A DNA stretch of 24,518 nt. It comes from Pseudomonadota bacterium (lineage in GTDB: Bacteria; Pseudomonadota; Gammaproteobacteria; Pseudomonadales; Pseudomonadaceae). Positions 22,843 through 24,518 of the stretch are shown here, piece after piece (position 1 is the first letter of the stretch; the number at the start of each line of letters is the position of its first letter). A program made the position numbers and the translations under genes. The stretch is taken from positions 1 to 24,518 of the forward strand of contig JAEYXX010000114.1 in NCBI GenBank assembly GCA_023431055.1. The letters run 5' to 3'. The notes below the pieces were generated by a model. That model was not told the origin of the DNA and did not search any database. It was given only the letters and a program-made list of their open reading frames with translations.

Positions 22843-24201
22843 ATGAGTACCAAGCTAGACCAGCTCACGAGCTGGCTGAAAGAACGCAAAATCACCGAAG
22901 TCGAATGCCTGATCAGCGACCTGACCGGCATTGCCCGCGGCAAGATCTCGCCGACCAACAAGTTCCTCGACGAGAAGGGCATGCGCCTCCCTGAGAGCGT
23001 GCTGCTGCAGACCGTGACCGGCGACTACGTCGAGGACGACATCTATTACGACCTGCTGGACGAGGCGGACATTGACATGTTCTGCCGTCCGGACGCCAAC
23101 GCTGTATTCGTCGTGCCCTGGGCCATCGAGCCCACCGCCATGGTGATCCACGACACCTTCGACAAGCAGGGCAACCCCATCGAGCTGTCGCCGCGCAACA
23201 TCCTCAAGAAAGTGTTGCAGATGTATGCCGACAAGGGCTGGAAGCCCATCGTCGCACCGGAGATGGAGTTCTACCTGACCAAGCGCAACAGTGACCCGGA
23301 CTTCCCCCTGGTGGCGCCAGTAGGGCGCTCCGGGCGACCGGAAACCGGTCGTCAGAGTTTCTCCATCGACGCGGCCAACGAGTTCGACCCGCTGTTCGAA
23401 GACATGTACGACTGGTGCGAACTGCAAGGCCTGGATCTGGATACGCTGATCCACGAGGAAGGCCCGGCGCAGATGGAAATCAACTTCCGCCATGGCGATG
23501 CGCTGCACCTGGCCGACCAGATTCTGGTGTTCAAGCGCACCATGCGCGAAGCCGCGCTCAAGCATGACGTGGCCGCTACCTTCATGGCCAAGCCGATCAC
23601 CGACGAGCCCGGCAGCGCCATGCACATCCACCAGAGCGTGGTCGACATCAAGACCGGCAAGAACATCTTCTCCAACGAAGATGGGACGATGAGCGAGCTG
23701 TTCCTCCATCACATCGGCGGCCTGCAGAAGTACATCCCCGAGCTGCTGCCGCTGTTCGCGCCGAACGTCAACTCGTTCCGCCGTTTCCTGCCCGACACCT
23801 CGGCGCCGGTGAACGTGGAGTGGGGCGAGGAGAACCGCACCGTTGGCCTGCGCGTGCCGGAGGCCAGTCCGCAGAACCGCCGCGTGGAAAACCGCCTGGC
23901 TGGCGCGGACGCCAACCCCTATCTGGTGCTGGCGGCGACGCTGCTGTGCGGCTACATGGGCATGGTCGGCGGGGTCAAACCCGGTGCGCCGGTCAAGGGG
24001 CGTGGTTATGAGCGCCGCAATCTGCGCCTGCCGGTGACCATCGAGAGCGCCCTTGAGCGCATGGAAGCCTGCAAGGACGCCGAGAAATTCCTCGGCGAGA
24101 AGTTCATCCGTGGCTATGTCGCGGTCAAGCGTGCCGAGCACGAGAACTTCAAGCGGGTGATCAGCTCCTGGGAGCGTGAGTTCCTCCTGTTGTCGGTGTA
24201 A
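22843..24201 (+). CDS. spuB: gamma-glutamylpolyamine synthetase (SpuB/PauA type)
   Basis: A 452-residue glutamine-synthetase-like ligase, paralogous to SpuI, acting in the gamma-glutamylation of putrescine or other polyamines. It shows EVECLISDLTGIARGKISP (19-37), APEMEFYLT (about 138-146), QMEINFRHGDAL, GSAMHIHQSV (about 257-266), NRTVGLRVPEASPQNRRVEN and RLAGADANPYLVLAA. GAGG lies five bases before the ATG. A -10-like TATAAC (22807-22812) stands in the 42 bp after the spuA remnant, with no good -35 at the right distance. spuC follows after 85 bp. Confidence 0.92.
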   Translation: MSTKLDQLTSWLKERKITEVECLISDLTGIARGKISPTNKFLDEKGMRLPESVLLQTVTGDYVEDDIYYDLLDEADIDMFCRPDANAVFVVPWAIEPTAMVIHDTFDKQGNPIELSPRNILKKVLQMYADKGWKPIVAPEMEFYLTKRNSDPDFPLVAPVGRSGRPETGRQSFSIDAANEFDPLFEDMYDWCELQGLDLDTLIHEEGPAQMEINFRHGDALHLADQILVFKRTMREAALKHDVAATFMAKPITDEPGSAMHIHQSVVDIKTGKNIFSNEDGTMSELFLHHIGGLQKYIPELLPLFAPNVNSFRRFLPDTSAPVNVEWGEENRTVGLRVPEASPQNRRVENRLAGADANPYLVLAATLLCGYMGMVGGVKPGAPVKGRGYERRNLRLPVTIESALERMEACKDAEKFLGEKFIRGYVAVKRAEHENFKRVISSWEREFLLLSV

Positions 24202-24209
24202 CGGGCGGT

Positions 24210-24230
24210 CGGCCGCGCCTGGCGCGGCCG
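24210..24230 (+). other. hairpin between spuB and spuC
   Basis: A perfect 8-bp GC-rich stem (CGGCCGCG / CGCGGCCG) with a 5-base loop, nine bases after the spuB stop. No T-run follows, so it more likely modulates transcript stability or read-through into spuC than ends transcription. Confidence 0.5.
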
Positions 24231-24286
24231 CTGCCATGAATCTCTGCGTAGCGCCGAGGGCGCTGCGTATTAGCAAGGTGTTGGTA

Positions 24287-24518
24287 ATGAACAAGCAAGC
24301 GAACAATCCCAAGACAGCCCAATGGCAGGCCCTGAGCCAGGCCCACCACCTGGCGCCGTTCAGTGATTACAGGCAGTTGGCCGAGAAGGGCCCGCGCATC
24401 ATCACCGAGGCCAAGGGCGTGCACCTGTGGGACAGCGAGGGCAACAAGATCCTCGATGGCATGGCCGGCCTGTGGTGCGTGGCCGTCGGCTATGGCCGCG
24501 AGGAGCTGGTCGAGGCTG
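24287..24518 (+). CDS. spuC: polyamine:pyruvate aminotransferase SpuC, N-terminal part
   Basis: The first 77 codons of a class III PLP-dependent aminotransferase; the rest is beyond the right edge. The N-terminus reads LSQAHHLAPFSDYRQLAEKG, then ITEAKGVHLWDSEGNKILDG and MAGLWCVAVGYGREEL. These are typical of the putrescine/omega-amino acid:pyruvate aminotransferase group (SpuC), which deaminates putrescine and related amines. The position after spuB agrees with the spu operon of P. aeruginosa. AAGGTG lies upstream of the ATG. The PLP lysine is not visible here. Confidence 0.92.
   Translation, partial: MNKQANNPKTAQWQALSQAHHLAPFSDYRQLAEKGPRIITEAKGVHLWDSEGNKILDGMAGLWCVAVGYGREELVEA

Noticed and set aside
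22855..24312. 485-residue minus-strand frame opposite spuB
   Set aside because: Shadow of spuB; no domain or start signal, while spuB has all glutamine-synthetase motifs.

Overview
The window is GC-rich DNA from a gammaproteobacterium, almost certainly a Pseudomonas, and probably outside the P. aeruginosa species (inference). The evidence is the zapA-6S RNA-fau arrangement, the ygfB-pepP-ubiH-ubiI operon, the rbbA/HlyD pair, and the agmatine/polyamine cluster (aguA, aguB, a TetR gene, spuI, spuB, spuC). There is also an ANR-type site before a di-haem peroxidase, and REP/REPIN-type intergenic repeats. No phage, CRISPR array, IS element with a transposase, rRNA or tRNA was found.

Layout. 1-2859 (minus): the 5' part of an RbbA-type ABC protein, and its HlyD-type membrane-fusion partner. 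3022-5255 (minus, except one small plus-strand membrane peptide): EVE-domain protein, fau, 6S RNA, zapA and a TIGR02449 coiled-coil protein. 5256-5605: divergent promoter region holding a 170-bp inverted-repeat element. 5606-9937 (plus): ygfB-pepP-ubiH-ubiI, linking proline aminopeptidase to ubiquinone hydroxylation. 10077-12846 (plus): iron-type ABC binding protein and fused permease, separated by a heptamer tandem repeat and a hairpin. 12847-13158: a REPIN and a second copy of the inverted-repeat element. 13159-14740 (plus): gcvT and gcvH with no gcvP beside them. 14741-15066: terminator, decayed REP-like sequence and a long operator-like inverted repeat. 15067-16437 (plus): a BigR/SqrR-like two-cysteine ArsR regulator, a split YeeE/YedE pair and a DUF2892 protein, which together look like a reactive-sulfur response module. 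16555-17544 (plus): periplasmic cytochrome c peroxidase behind an ANR box. 17626-20562 (minus): aguA, a REPIN, aguB, and a TetR gene likely to be aguR. 20669-22048 (minus): spuI. 22843-24518 (plus): spuB and the start of spuC.

How the genes work together. aguB and aguA convert agmatine to putrescine. spuI/spuB (gamma-glutamylpolyamine synthetases) and spuC (aminotransferase) then feed putrescine and other polyamines into catabolism. The most notable observation is at the position where spuA (gamma-glutamyl-GABA hydrolase) normally stands between spuI and spuB. Only a short SpuA-like N-terminus and a clear SpuA-like C-terminus remain, in the same frame, on either side of about 345 bp of unrecognised sequence with two stop codons. 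spuA therefore looks like a pseudogene made by internal replacement.

The other main signals are regulatory or repetitive: a 20-bp-arm inverted repeat covering promoter and ribosome binding site of the ArsR gene, paired operator-like sites before aguB, a 15-bp-arm inverted repeat in the spuI/spuB divergent region, two REPINs with different palindromes, and two diverged copies of one larger intergenic element. Family assignments come from reading motifs and remembered family knowledge; no database search was run.
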